Assembly: GCF_004216955.1 (NCBI RefSeq)
Contig: NZ_SGXL01000001.1
Location: forward strand, 1 to 64,000
DNA length: 64,000 bases
Direction: 5' to 3'
Origin: Fictibacillus sp. BK138
Lineage (GTDB): Bacteria; Bacillota; Bacilli; Bacillales; Fictibacillaceae
A program made the position numbers and the translations under genes. Each line of letters begins with the position of its first letter. Within the stretch, counting starts at the first letter, position 1. Shown here one piece after another: positions 57,997 to 64,000 of this stretch. The notes under the pieces are model-generated. The model did not search any database. It was not told the origin of the DNA and saw only the letters and a list, made by a program, of their open reading frames with translations.

Positions 57997-58773
57997 GTGG
58001 TAGAAAACAAAGTTGTTGTAATTACAGGATCTGCAAGCGGAATTGGTTTTGAAATCGGAAAGACTTTTGCTGAAAATGGAAGCAAAGTCGTTTTAACCGA
58101 TTTGAACGATGAAGGTGTAAAAAAAGCAGCTGAAGAACTTAAAAGCCTTGGGTATGAAGCGATCGGCCTTAAAGCTGACGTAACGAGTGAAGAAGACATC
58201 AAGAACATGATCGAGACTGCTCATAAGGAGTACGGACGTGTGGATGTTTTAATCAACAATGCTGGCCTTCAGCATGTATCACCAATTGAAGAGTTTCCTA
58301 CAGACAAATTTGAATTGATGATCAAGATCATGCTTACAGCTCCATTTATTGCAACGAAGCATGTTATGCCTATCATGAAAGAGCAAGGCTTTGGACGCAT
58401 CATTAACATTTCGTCCATCAACGGTTTGATCGGGTTTGCCGGAAAAGCAGCTTATAACAGTGCAAAACACGGTGTAATCGGTCTTACTAAGGTTGCAGCA
58501 CTAGAATCAGCAGCAGAGGGTGTTACAGTTAACGCACTATGCCCTGGTTATGTAGATACTCCACTTGTTCGCGGTCAGTTAGAAGACTTGGCGAAAACAA
58601 GAAATGTATCTTTAGATAAAGTGCTTGAAGAAGTTATTTATCCGCTAGTTCCGCAAAAACGTTTGATGGAAGTAAGTGAAATCGCTGATTATGCAATGTT
58701 CTTATCAAGTGAAAAAGCGAAGAGTGTTACAGGACAAGCGATCGTTATCGATGGCGGTTACACGGCTCAATAA
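57997..58773 (+). CDS. 3-hydroxybutyrate dehydrogenase (SDR family)
   Basis: A 258-residue short-chain dehydrogenase that would oxidise D-3-hydroxybutyrate to acetoacetate with NAD. It shows the cofactor motif TGSASGIG near 10, NNAG near 87, catalytic Ser and YNSAKHG (Tyr/Lys) near 153-157, and PGYVDTPLVRGQL with the helix typical of bacterial BDH. The GTG at 57997 follows AGGAG; the GTG at 57988 is within that region. No CoA-transferase genes are adjacent. Confidence 0.9.
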   Translation: MVENKVVVITGSASGIGFEIGKTFAENGSKVVLTDLNDEGVKKAAEELKSLGYEAIGLKADVTSEEDIKNMIETAHKEYGRVDVLINNAGLQHVSPIEEFPTDKFELMIKIMLTAPFIATKHVMPIMKEQGFGRIINISSINGLIGFAGKAAYNSAKHGVIGLTKVAALESAAEGVTVNALCPGYVDTPLVRGQLEDLAKTRNVSLDKVLEEVIYPLVPQKRLMEVSEIADYAMFLSSEKAKSVTGQAIVIDGGYTAQ

Positions 58774-58784
58774 GTTTAATAAAG

Positions 58785-58819
58785 AGAGTGCAGGCAAAAG
58801 ATGCCTGCACTCTTTTTTT
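58785..58819. terminator. Terminator between convergent genes
   Basis: AGAGTGCAGGC pairs perfectly with GCCTGCACTCT around a seven-base loop, followed by TTTTTTT on the plus strand. Confidence 0.88.
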
Positions 58820-59204
58820 ATTTAACAGTAATCTCACTCATGAACGCATGTGTATTGTTTTCCGTATCCTTAAAGAACGCCATCCATATTTCAGTGTTGC
58901 CCATTTTGCCGACAATATGAGGTTCATCAATAAAGGAGACACCCTTTTCTTTTAAGTCATTGTATGTACTTGAAAGGTTCTCGACTTGGAAGTAGATTAC
59001 GGAACTGGATTGAGAGAATTCTTCTTTTTCAGGCAGACTCAGAAAAATACGTAGCCCATCACATTGCAAGAAGGCAAGGCGGTCTGTGTTAAATAAAAGA
59101 TCGAGCCCAAGTGTATCTTGATAAAAAGCAAGAGCACGTTCCAGGTTTTGAACAGGTACTCCGATTTGGCCTACTTTTTGTATTACTTTTCTGGTTATAG
59201 TCAT
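58818..59204 (-). CDS. VOC family protein
   Basis: The 128-residue protein has one VOC fold: KVGQIGVPVQNLERALAFYQ at the start and AFFKDTENNTHAFMSE at the end. Metal-ligand positions are partly recognisable (early His replaced by Gln in VGQIGV), so catalytic class is uncertain. The ATG at 59204 follows GAGGAG. It lies just downstream of, and on the same strand as, the AraC regulator. Confidence 0.78.
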   Translation of the reverse strand: MTITRKVIQKVGQIGVPVQNLERALAFYQDTLGLDLLFNTDRLAFLQCDGLRIFLSLPEKEEFSQSSSVIYFQVENLSSTYNDLKEKGVSFIDEPHIVGKMGNTEIWMAFFKDTENNTHAFMSEITVK

Positions 59205-59256
59205 AACAAATCTCCTCATTTCAGTTATTTATTAAGAGAATCATAATCTTTTTTCT

Positions 59257-60114
59257 CTATTCATTCTTATCCAATATCACTTTTTTTCGAAATTGAAGCG
59301 GGGAAAGACCAGTATGCTGTTTAAACCATTTGCTAAAGGAAACAGGATTATTCAACCCAACTTCAAATGTAATATCTGTCATGCTGTAATCAAGGTCTTT
59401 TAGAAGCGAAATCGATTTTTGGAGCCTTAATTCTGAAATTTGCTGATAAGGCGTTTTGTTATAGATTTTTGAGTAATTTCGTAAGAGGTGGTTTGGTGAT
59501 AAACAAGCCACACGGGAGATCTCTTCGAGTGTGATTTGCTGATCATAGGACGCTCTGATAAATTCATGGGCCATGCTGATCCTTTTATAGAGTTCTGTTC
59601 GGGTAGAGAAGCGCAAAGCATCGAGTGAATCGAGGTCTTTTAATGACTTTATGTGTTCCAATAAAATAGACTGCATGATGCTATGAAATTGCTGTTCTTG
59701 CCAAAGAGAGTCATTAAAAGATGAATGCTGTTTTAATTGGTGGATCTGATTAGAAATGGTGCTGCTTATTGCGTACGTTTTTTCAAAAAAACCAATAGAA
59801 TGTGTTTCTTTAAATGGGTCAGACAATAACCGGTCAGACGACTCGTTCATCGTACGAAAAACGTGATCACTAAATCCATGCTTGAAAAAAAGACAGAAAG
59901 ACTCAACCTCAATTTGGTCTTCAATCGTAATGGAGTAGGATCCTTCATTAAGCAGGAGGTATCGGTTTTCTTCAACCGTATAATATCCCTTATTCGTCTT
60001 ATAGTGAGCTTTACCGTTTGTGAAGGTCTTAATAGAGAGCTGTCCGTTTCCTTCCCAATGGAACTGGCTGCTTTTAGCATGAAGAATATAATTTGCAGAG
60101 CTAGTGTTGCCCAT
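59257..60114 (-). CDS. AraC family transcriptional regulator
   Basis: The 285 residues have an N-terminal cupin-like sensing region and a C-terminal double helix-turn-helix (about 185-280; ITLEEISRVACLSPNHLLR, then TDITFEVGLNNPVSFSKWF, HTGLSPLQFRK). GGAG precedes the ATG. It sits upstream of the VOC gene on the same strand, a probable target, and downstream of the oxalate decarboxylase gene, which a terminator separates. Confidence 0.9.
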   Translation of the reverse strand: MGNTSSANYILHAKSSQFHWEGNGQLSIKTFTNGKAHYKTNKGYYTVEENRYLLLNEGSYSITIEDQIEVESFCLFFKHGFSDHVFRTMNESSDRLLSDPFKETHSIGFFEKTYAISSTISNQIHQLKQHSSFNDSLWQEQQFHSIMQSILLEHIKSLKDLDSLDALRFSTRTELYKRISMAHEFIRASYDQQITLEEISRVACLSPNHLLRNYSKIYNKTPYQQISELRLQKSISLLKDLDYSMTDITFEVGLNNPVSFSKWFKQHTGLSPLQFRKKVILDKNE

Positions 60115-60243
60115 TGCATCGTCTCCTGTAAAATGATTGTCTGATAAATAGAATTATACATAATATGGATAGGCATGTGGGGAACAAAAAAAGTAATGTT
60201 TCACATGGAACATTAATAAAAGAGAATCAATAAACAATAAAAA

Positions 60244-60270
60244 GAAGGTGACCTGGATCACCTTCCTTTT
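60244..60270 (-). terminator. Terminator downstream of oxalate decarboxylase/R8
   Basis: GAAGGTGA pairs with TCACCTTC around CCTGGA; T runs follow on both strands. No plus-strand gene precedes it, so it most likely ends minus-strand transcription from the decarboxylase gene. Confidence 0.7.
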
Positions 60271-60396
60271 TAGTACTACGAGGGTGGTTAAATCTTCTAA
60301 TATCCTTTACACGTACAAGGGTTAATTCTTAAGGCGCTTTTCTAAAAGATTGTTGCTTTTTAAGTATTTTGTTTTGTTCATTATCTTCGCTGACAA

Positions 60397-60527
60397 GTTG
60401 ATTGGAGTGGAAGGTTCGAGACTCCAGCGGGACGAGCGGTCAGGTGAGACCACTCAATGGCGTAAAGCGGCGAGGGGGCTCACCGCACGCCCCGCGGAAA
60501 GCGAAGCAACCTGGAACGGAAATCAAC
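60397..60527 (+). repeat. Dispersed GC-rich structured repeat, copy R8
   Basis: The only copy in the accessory region, between the AraC gene and the decarboxylase gene. Ends GTTGATTGGAG and GGAAATCAAC are intact; the inner stem GGTGAGACCA...GGGGGCTCACC is more decayed. The remaining part of this 450-nt gap holds a terminator, a degenerate parS-like palindrome at 60197 and AT-rich sequence. Confidence 0.85.
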
Positions 60528-60566
60528 TACTTACAAGAGCAACAATGTTTGCGAAAACAGCTATTC

Positions 60567-61739
60567 TTAAACATCCGTATATTTTACAACTGGCCATTTT
60601 TCCTTACGAAGGGAAGTTAAGAGTTCCTTACTGGCATTTAGATTTGTTTGTACGAGTTCTTTAGGTGTCAATGCCATCCATTGGTTTAAGGAGACATCAG
60701 CAAAAATCTTGCTTTTGAAAATCTCGAGAAACCATAGACTTTGATTGCCGGTGTTCTGAATATAGTGACCGAAAGCAAATGGAACATATCCCACATCTCC
60801 AGCACGGACGTTGAAGGTTCTTGCAGCCCCATCTCCTGCAAAAACGGTCATCCTTCCCATTCCTGTCAAATAGTATTGCCACTCATCATTGTTTGGATGC
60901 CAATGAAGTTCTCGCATTCCGCCAGGCTTTACTTCGACCAATGCAGCAGAAATGGTTGTAACAGGAAAGTTAGTAGAATCTACGATGCGGACGGTTCCGC
61001 CTGGAAAAGTTAAGGGTTTTTGCTTTGACATTCGGTACGAAAAGGACTGAGGAACCGTTCCATAGGGGTCGGATACTGCTTGTGTTTCAATAGGACCTGG
61101 CACGTTAGCTTGGTAAATGTAGCGCTGTTTTGCTGGGATATGAGCAAATGCGCTCTCTGGTACTCCAAAGTTAGCAGACAGTATTTCTTTCGGTGTGTGT
61201 GCAAACCAATCGGAGATCGATAACGTACTCAGATCAGAAAAATCACCGTTATCAAAAACAAGAATAAACTCACAGCCTTCTTCTAATCCTTGAATGGAGT
61301 GGGGGATACCTGGAGGGAAGAACCAAAGATCGCCAGGTCCTACGTCTGCAATAAAATTTCTTCCGTTTTGATCAACCGATGTAATACGGGCGCGCCCAAG
61401 TATCATGTAAGCCCATTCTGCTTCTTGGTGCCAGTGCAGTTCTCTGACGCCTCCTGGGGTAAGCCGCATATTTACGCCTGCAAGTGTTGTTGCTACAGGA
61501 AGCTGTCTAACCGTAATTTCTCTCGACCAGCCCCCATGATTTAACTGCATAGGAGTATCTGAAAAAGAAAACCGCATATTTGGAATCGTACCAGCATCCG
61601 TTTTAGGAGGAACTAGCATATCAGGATTTTCTATATCACGCATAATATCCCGAGGTCCAAAATCAGTTGCACCAGCCCCATCATCCCTTATTGGCTGGGG
61701 AATCTTCTGATAGGATTGATTTCTAGATGTATCATCCAT
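60567..61739 (-). CDS. Bicupin oxalate decarboxylase (OxdC/OxdD family)
   Basis: OxdC-type enzymes convert oxalate to formate and CO2 using manganese in two cupin domains. Both metal sites are intact: His102, His104, Glu108, His147 in the N-terminal domain ([14 protein letters not shown]) and His279, His281, Glu286, His325 in the C-terminal domain. The C-terminal glutamate (FLEIFKS, Glu339) is kept. The catalytic lid, SENST in Bacillus subtilis OxdC, reads SDLST here (Ser168-Thr172), placing Asp where the key Glu162 would be. ATG start behind AAAGGAG. Confidence 0.88.
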   Translation of the reverse strand: MDDTSRNQSYQKIPQPIRDDGAGATDFGPRDIMRDIENPDMLVPPKTDAGTIPNMRFSFSDTPMQLNHGGWSREITVRQLPVATTLAGVNMRLTPGGVRELHWHQEAEWAYMILGRARITSVDQNGRNFIADVGPGDLWFFPPGIPHSIQGLEEGCEFILVFDNGDFSDLSTLSISDWFAHTPKEILSANFGVPESAFAHIPAKQRYIYQANVPGPIETQAVSDPYGTVPQSFSYRMSKQKPLTFPGGTVRIVDSTNFPVTTISAALVEVKPGGMRELHWHPNNDEWQYYLTGMGRMTVFAGDGAARTFNVRAGDVGYVPFAFGHYIQNTGNQSLWFLEIFKSKIFADVSLNQWMALTPKELVQTNLNASKELLTSLRKEKWPVVKYTDV

Positions 61740-61822
61740 GAAAACGACTCCTTTCAGCTGAAATTACCATTGTAATAACATATGAAGCCGTTGTTGTTTC
61801 CATGATAAATTATGGTCTCGTC

Positions 61823-62995
61823 TTATGGTTTACCTAAAACCGCATCAGCAAGGTTATAGACGATTGCATCATCTGTCGGAGGATTATGAAGGCCGGCACG
61901 TACATCACGAAAATGTCTTTGCAGCGGGTTTGAAGCAGAGAGACTCCTAGCTCCGACAATTCTCATTGCTAAATCAACTACCTTGTTGGCACTGTTTGTG
62001 GCAATATGCTTAACAGCGGACAGCTCTGAAGCCATCTTTATTCGCTGATCTGGCTGTTCGATCCATTTCCTTGCAACAGCATATAACACTTGGCGAGCAT
62101 TAAAAAGTTCAAGCTCAATCTTCCCAATTTTCCTTCTTACTTCTGGTACATCTTTTATTGGTCCAGGCAAGGTATTCGGACTGTATTCTGAAGCGAATTT
62201 TATCGCATAATCCTTTGCAGCTGCGGCAATCCCAATATAAACGGCAGGTACTTGAAGATACCAGCCTCTTGTTGTGGAGGAACGGTCATCTTCTACAAAT
62301 AAAAGGTCTTCTTCCTCAACGAGTACATCTTTTAGGACAAGGTCATCACTTTTGGTGCCTCTCATAGATATGCTGTCCCACGTTTCTTTTATAGAGACAC
62401 CTTCTCGTTTATGATCAACTAAAATAAACCCTTTTTTACCGGTGTAATTAAGATCAGCGGTAATGATGGAACAATCGAGAGCTTCAGCCATAGAAGTAAA
62501 TGCTTTAATTCCGTTCAAACGCCAGCCGTGTTCTTCTTTTATGGCAATTGTGCCGGGAGTTCCGCCTCTTGAAGGGCTTCCAGTAGCTCGTTCTGTCTGA
62601 GCCAAATTTAATAGAGTTCTCTTCTGAACAATATTCGAGCTGACTCTTTGTAATACAGAACCTTGCCAATGCCTGTTTTCGGCCGCTTCAAGCATGACAC
62701 CTAAGTGCCATCCCAAAGATAAGGCCGTAGGAGCGTCGCCTTGAGCAAGTATTTCTTGAACTTGTAAATATTCAAGAAGGTTGAGACCTTGGCCGCCAAA
62801 CTCTTTTGGTATGGTAAGAGATAGGAAGTTCGCTTTTTTTAGGTCTTCGAAATTCTTTTAAGGGAAAGTACCTTCTGAATCAATCGCATCCGCTCTTGTG
62901 CTGAAAATTTCTTTTAGATCTTCAGCTTTTTTTATGATGTTTTCGATACTTGTTTGATTTTTGTTTTGCTCTGTTTCTACATAAGTTTTGATCAC
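61823..62995 (-). pseudogene. Acyl-CoA dehydrogenase-like (SfnB/DszC type) gene with in-frame stop
   Basis: The reading frame would encode about 390 residues of a flavin-dependent acyl-CoA-dehydrogenase-fold monooxygenase (LSLTIPKEFGGQGLNLLEY, LAQTERATGSPSRGGTPGT, VDLAMRIVGARSLSASNPL). It starts at a GTG (62995) behind GGAGG but is interrupted after codon 45 by TAA at 62858-62860, in the same frame and without an indel: ...SEGTFP stop KNFEDLKK. Upstream is a SAM-I riboswitch, fitting a sulfur-scavenging role. It is a pseudogene unless the stop is an assembly error or is read through; an internal TTG near 62719 could restart a shorter product. Confidence 0.82.
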
Positions 62996-63028
62996 AATTT
63001 TCCCTCCGGTAATTTTTTTCAGAGGACA

Positions 63029-63063
63029 TAAAAAAATCCTCCTTTCAAAATGACGAAAGAGGA
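63029..63063 (-). terminator. Riboswitch-controlled terminator (minus strand)
   Basis: On the minus strand TCCTCTTTC pairs with GAAAGGAGGA (one bulge) and is followed by TTTTTTT, between the minus-strand SAM aptamer and the acyl-CoA-dehydrogenase-like gene. It is the expected SAM-bound OFF structure. Confidence 0.8.
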
Positions 63064-63082
63064 CGGTGTTAAAGAACTCTCT

Positions 63083-63194
63083 CTCATCTCTCAGACACAA
63101 ATTTGTCTGCTGGACTTAGCACCTTTCCTATCTGGTAAAGATAAGCGGTTGCTGCAGGATCTTAGGACCAGTTCCTCCCCTGACTCGTGATAAG
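63083..63194 (-). ncRNA. SAM-I (S-box) riboswitch, minus strand
   Basis: On the minus strand the S-box landmarks appear in order: CTTATCACGAG, GGGGAGGAACTGGTCC, a GCAGCAACC block, AAGGTGCTAAGTCCAGCAG and closing GAGATGAGAG. P1 would pair CTTATC with GATGAG. It precedes a terminator and the interrupted acyl-CoA-dehydrogenase-like gene, so transcription would fall when SAM is plentiful. Confidence 0.9.
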
Positions 63195-63225
63195 AATTAA
63201 TAGATTATAAATTTTAATAGTCCTC

Positions 63226-63255
63226 ACTATAAAATACAAGAGAGGATATTGTCAA
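63226..63255 (-). promoter_or_regulatory. Promoter of the minus-strand S-box unit
   Basis: On the minus strand a perfect TTGACA (63250-63255) and TATAGT (63226-63231) are 18 nt apart, about 30 nt upstream of the aptamer. Confidence 0.8.
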
Positions 63256-63302
63256 TGAAAAACTGAAAACTTAAAATTTTTTTATTATTTATAGAATGTG
63301 CG

Positions 63303-63331
63303 TTGACAGACTATTTTTATTCCTGTATATT
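63303..63331 (+). promoter_or_regulatory. Promoter of the plus-strand S-box unit
   Basis: TTGACA (63303) and TATATT (63326) are 17 nt apart, about 27 nt upstream of the aptamer. It is back to back with the minus-strand promoter, 47 bp apart. Confidence 0.82.
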
Positions 63332-63357
63332 CTGTTGATAAATTGAATACTATCGAT

Positions 63358-63460
63358 TTCTTATCGAGAGAGGTGGAGGGACTGGCCCTTTGAAGCCTCG
63401 GCAACAACTATTTTAGAACTGTGCCAATTCCAGCAAGCTTACAAGCTTGAAAGATAAGGA
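63358..63460 (+). ncRNA. SAM-I (S-box) riboswitch, plus strand
   Basis: A textbook S-box: CTTATCGAGAGAGGTGGAGG, GACTGGCCC, GAAGCCTCGGCAACA, GTGCCAATTCCAGCA and closing GATAAGGAGA. P1 pairs CTTATC (63360) with GATAAG (63453). It precedes a strong terminator and the LLM monooxygenase gene. Confidence 0.96.
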
Positions 63461-63497
63461 GAGATCAAATGCGTTTTTATATTTTACGTATTTTATT

Positions 63498-63533
63498 AAC
63501 CTCTTCTTATTTCATGAAGAGGTTTTTGTTTTT
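63498..63533 (+). terminator. Riboswitch-controlled terminator (plus strand)
   Basis: AACCTCTTC pairs perfectly with GAAGAGGTT around a nine-base loop, followed by TTTGTTTTT. It is the SAM-bound OFF structure of the plus-strand S-box. Confidence 0.88.
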
Positions 63534-63581
63534 CTCTTGGGAGCGGTACAAAAAATTTTAAAGGTTACGGAGGAAATCATT

Positions 63582-64000
63582 TTGACTAAAGAAATTTTGT
63601 TAAACGCATTTGAGATGACTAGTGCTATGCACAACTCTCACGGGCTTTGGAAGCACCCGGAAAATAAAAGGCATAAGCGTTATAAAGACTTAAATTATTG
63701 GATCGATTATGCCAAGCTTCTGGAAAAAGGGAAGTTCGATGCGATATTTTTTGCTGATGTGTTAGGGGTCTATGACGTTTATCAAAAGAGTAAAGCTCCT
63801 TCTATCAGAGATGGACTGCAGGTTCCGCTAAATGACCCTGCTCTGCTCATCTCTGCGATGGCTAGTGTAACTAAAAACTTATCGTTTGCGGTTACGGTCA
63901 GTACCACTTATGAACAGCCTTTTGGAAATGCACGCCGTTTTTCTACGCTCGATCATTTAACGAATGGAAGGATTGCCTGGAATGTTGTCACATCCTATCT
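63582..64000 (+). CDS. LLM-class flavin-dependent monooxygenase, 5' part (cut by window edge)
   Basis: The first 139 codons encode the N-terminus of a bacterial-luciferase-like monooxygenase of the NtaA/SnaA/DszA type: NAFEMTSAMHNSHGLWKHPE, FDAIFFADVLGVYD, NLSFAVTVSTTYEQPF, STLDHLTNGRIAWNVVTS. Relatives use FMNH2 and O2 to attack organosulfur compounds or chelators. Control by the upstream SAM-I riboswitch points to sulfur scavenging. TTG start (63582) behind CGGAGG. The rest lies beyond the window. Confidence 0.9.
   Translation, partial: MTKEILLNAFEMTSAMHNSHGLWKHPENKRHKRYKDLNYWIDYAKLLEKGKFDAIFFADVLGVYDVYQKSKAPSIRDGLQVPLNDPALLISAMASVTKNLSFAVTVSTTYEQPFGNARRFSTLDHLTNGRIAWNVVTSY

Noticed and set aside
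60350-60664. Open frames of 72 to 104 codons between the AraC gene and the decarboxylase gene
   Set aside because: They are translated repeat R8 running antisense into the decarboxylase gene.
62996-63100. N-terminal extension of the acyl-CoA-dehydrogenase-like gene upstream of 62995
   Set aside because: The extension is translated riboswitch and terminator sequence; the GTG at 62995 has GGAGG upstream.
48538-64000. Prophage or insertion sequence in the accessory region
   Set aside because: I found no integrase, transposase, phage structural gene or flanking target-site repeats; genes look like ordinary metabolic and defence-type cargo.

Overview
The window is about 64 kb around the chromosomal replication origin of a low-GC, endospore-forming Firmicute of the family Bacillaceae. 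The evidence is gene order (rnpA-rpmH-oriC-dnaA-dnaN-yaaA-recF-remB-gyrB-gyrA-16S on one arm, spoIIIJ-jag-mnmE-mnmG-rsmG-noc-parA-parB on the other), sporulation genes (spoIIIJ, yyaC), noc, parS sites and the walRKHIJ operon. I cannot fix the genus; a Fictibacillus- or Bacillus-like organism would fit.

Layout. 1-600: 5' end of a 16S rRNA gene (minus strand), its leader and promoter. 597-11062 (minus): degenerate HD-GYP protein, gyrA, gyrB, remB, recF, yaaA, dnaN, dnaA. Bipartite oriC: DnaA boxes upstream of dnaA (11235-11498), and boxes plus DnaA-trios plus an AT-rich unwinding region between dnaA and dnaN (9551-9689). 11842-21660 (plus): rpmH, rnpA, yidD, spoIIIJ, jag, mnmE, mnmG, rsmG, parS, noc, parA, parB. 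21712-37126: cysteine desulfurase-like gene, DUF554, yyaC, mscS, DUF951, ychF, rpsF-ssb-rpsR, a sigma-like factor with a VOC gene, yybS-gdpP-rplI, dnaB, a UPF0158 gene and purA with PurR boxes. 37458-38102: tRNA-Lys-Glu-Asp-Phe with a structured leader carrying a partial tRNA-Lys copy. 38206-48537: plsY-like gene, M23 peptidase, walR-walK-walH-walI-walJ, HtrA-type protease, yyzF and rlmH with a second DnaA-box cluster.

Core synteny ends after rlmH. The accessory part (48.6-64 kb) holds a DUF488 gene, a two-gene RecB-like nuclease/SF1 helicase (DUF2075) plus MazG cassette with a truncated gene remnant upstream, a histidine phosphatase, a 2OG-Fe(II) oxygenase, an oxidoreductase, a TauE/SafE permease, yjdM, a LysR/GntP/3-hydroxybutyrate dehydrogenase module, a VOC protein, an AraC regulator, a bicupin oxalate decarboxylase, and a sulfur-acquisition locus. 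That locus has two divergent SAM-I riboswitches: one leads to an acyl-CoA-dehydrogenase-like gene interrupted by an in-frame stop, the other to an LLM flavin monooxygenase cut by the window edge.

The most striking non-coding feature is a GC-rich dispersed element of about 120-190 bp, present eight times and always intergenic. Its copies share outer terminal pairing and an inner hairpin whose stem sequences change in a compensatory way, so the structure itself appears to be conserved. The best candidate for an undescribed system is the DUF2075-MazG pair at 49407-51693, possibly once larger.
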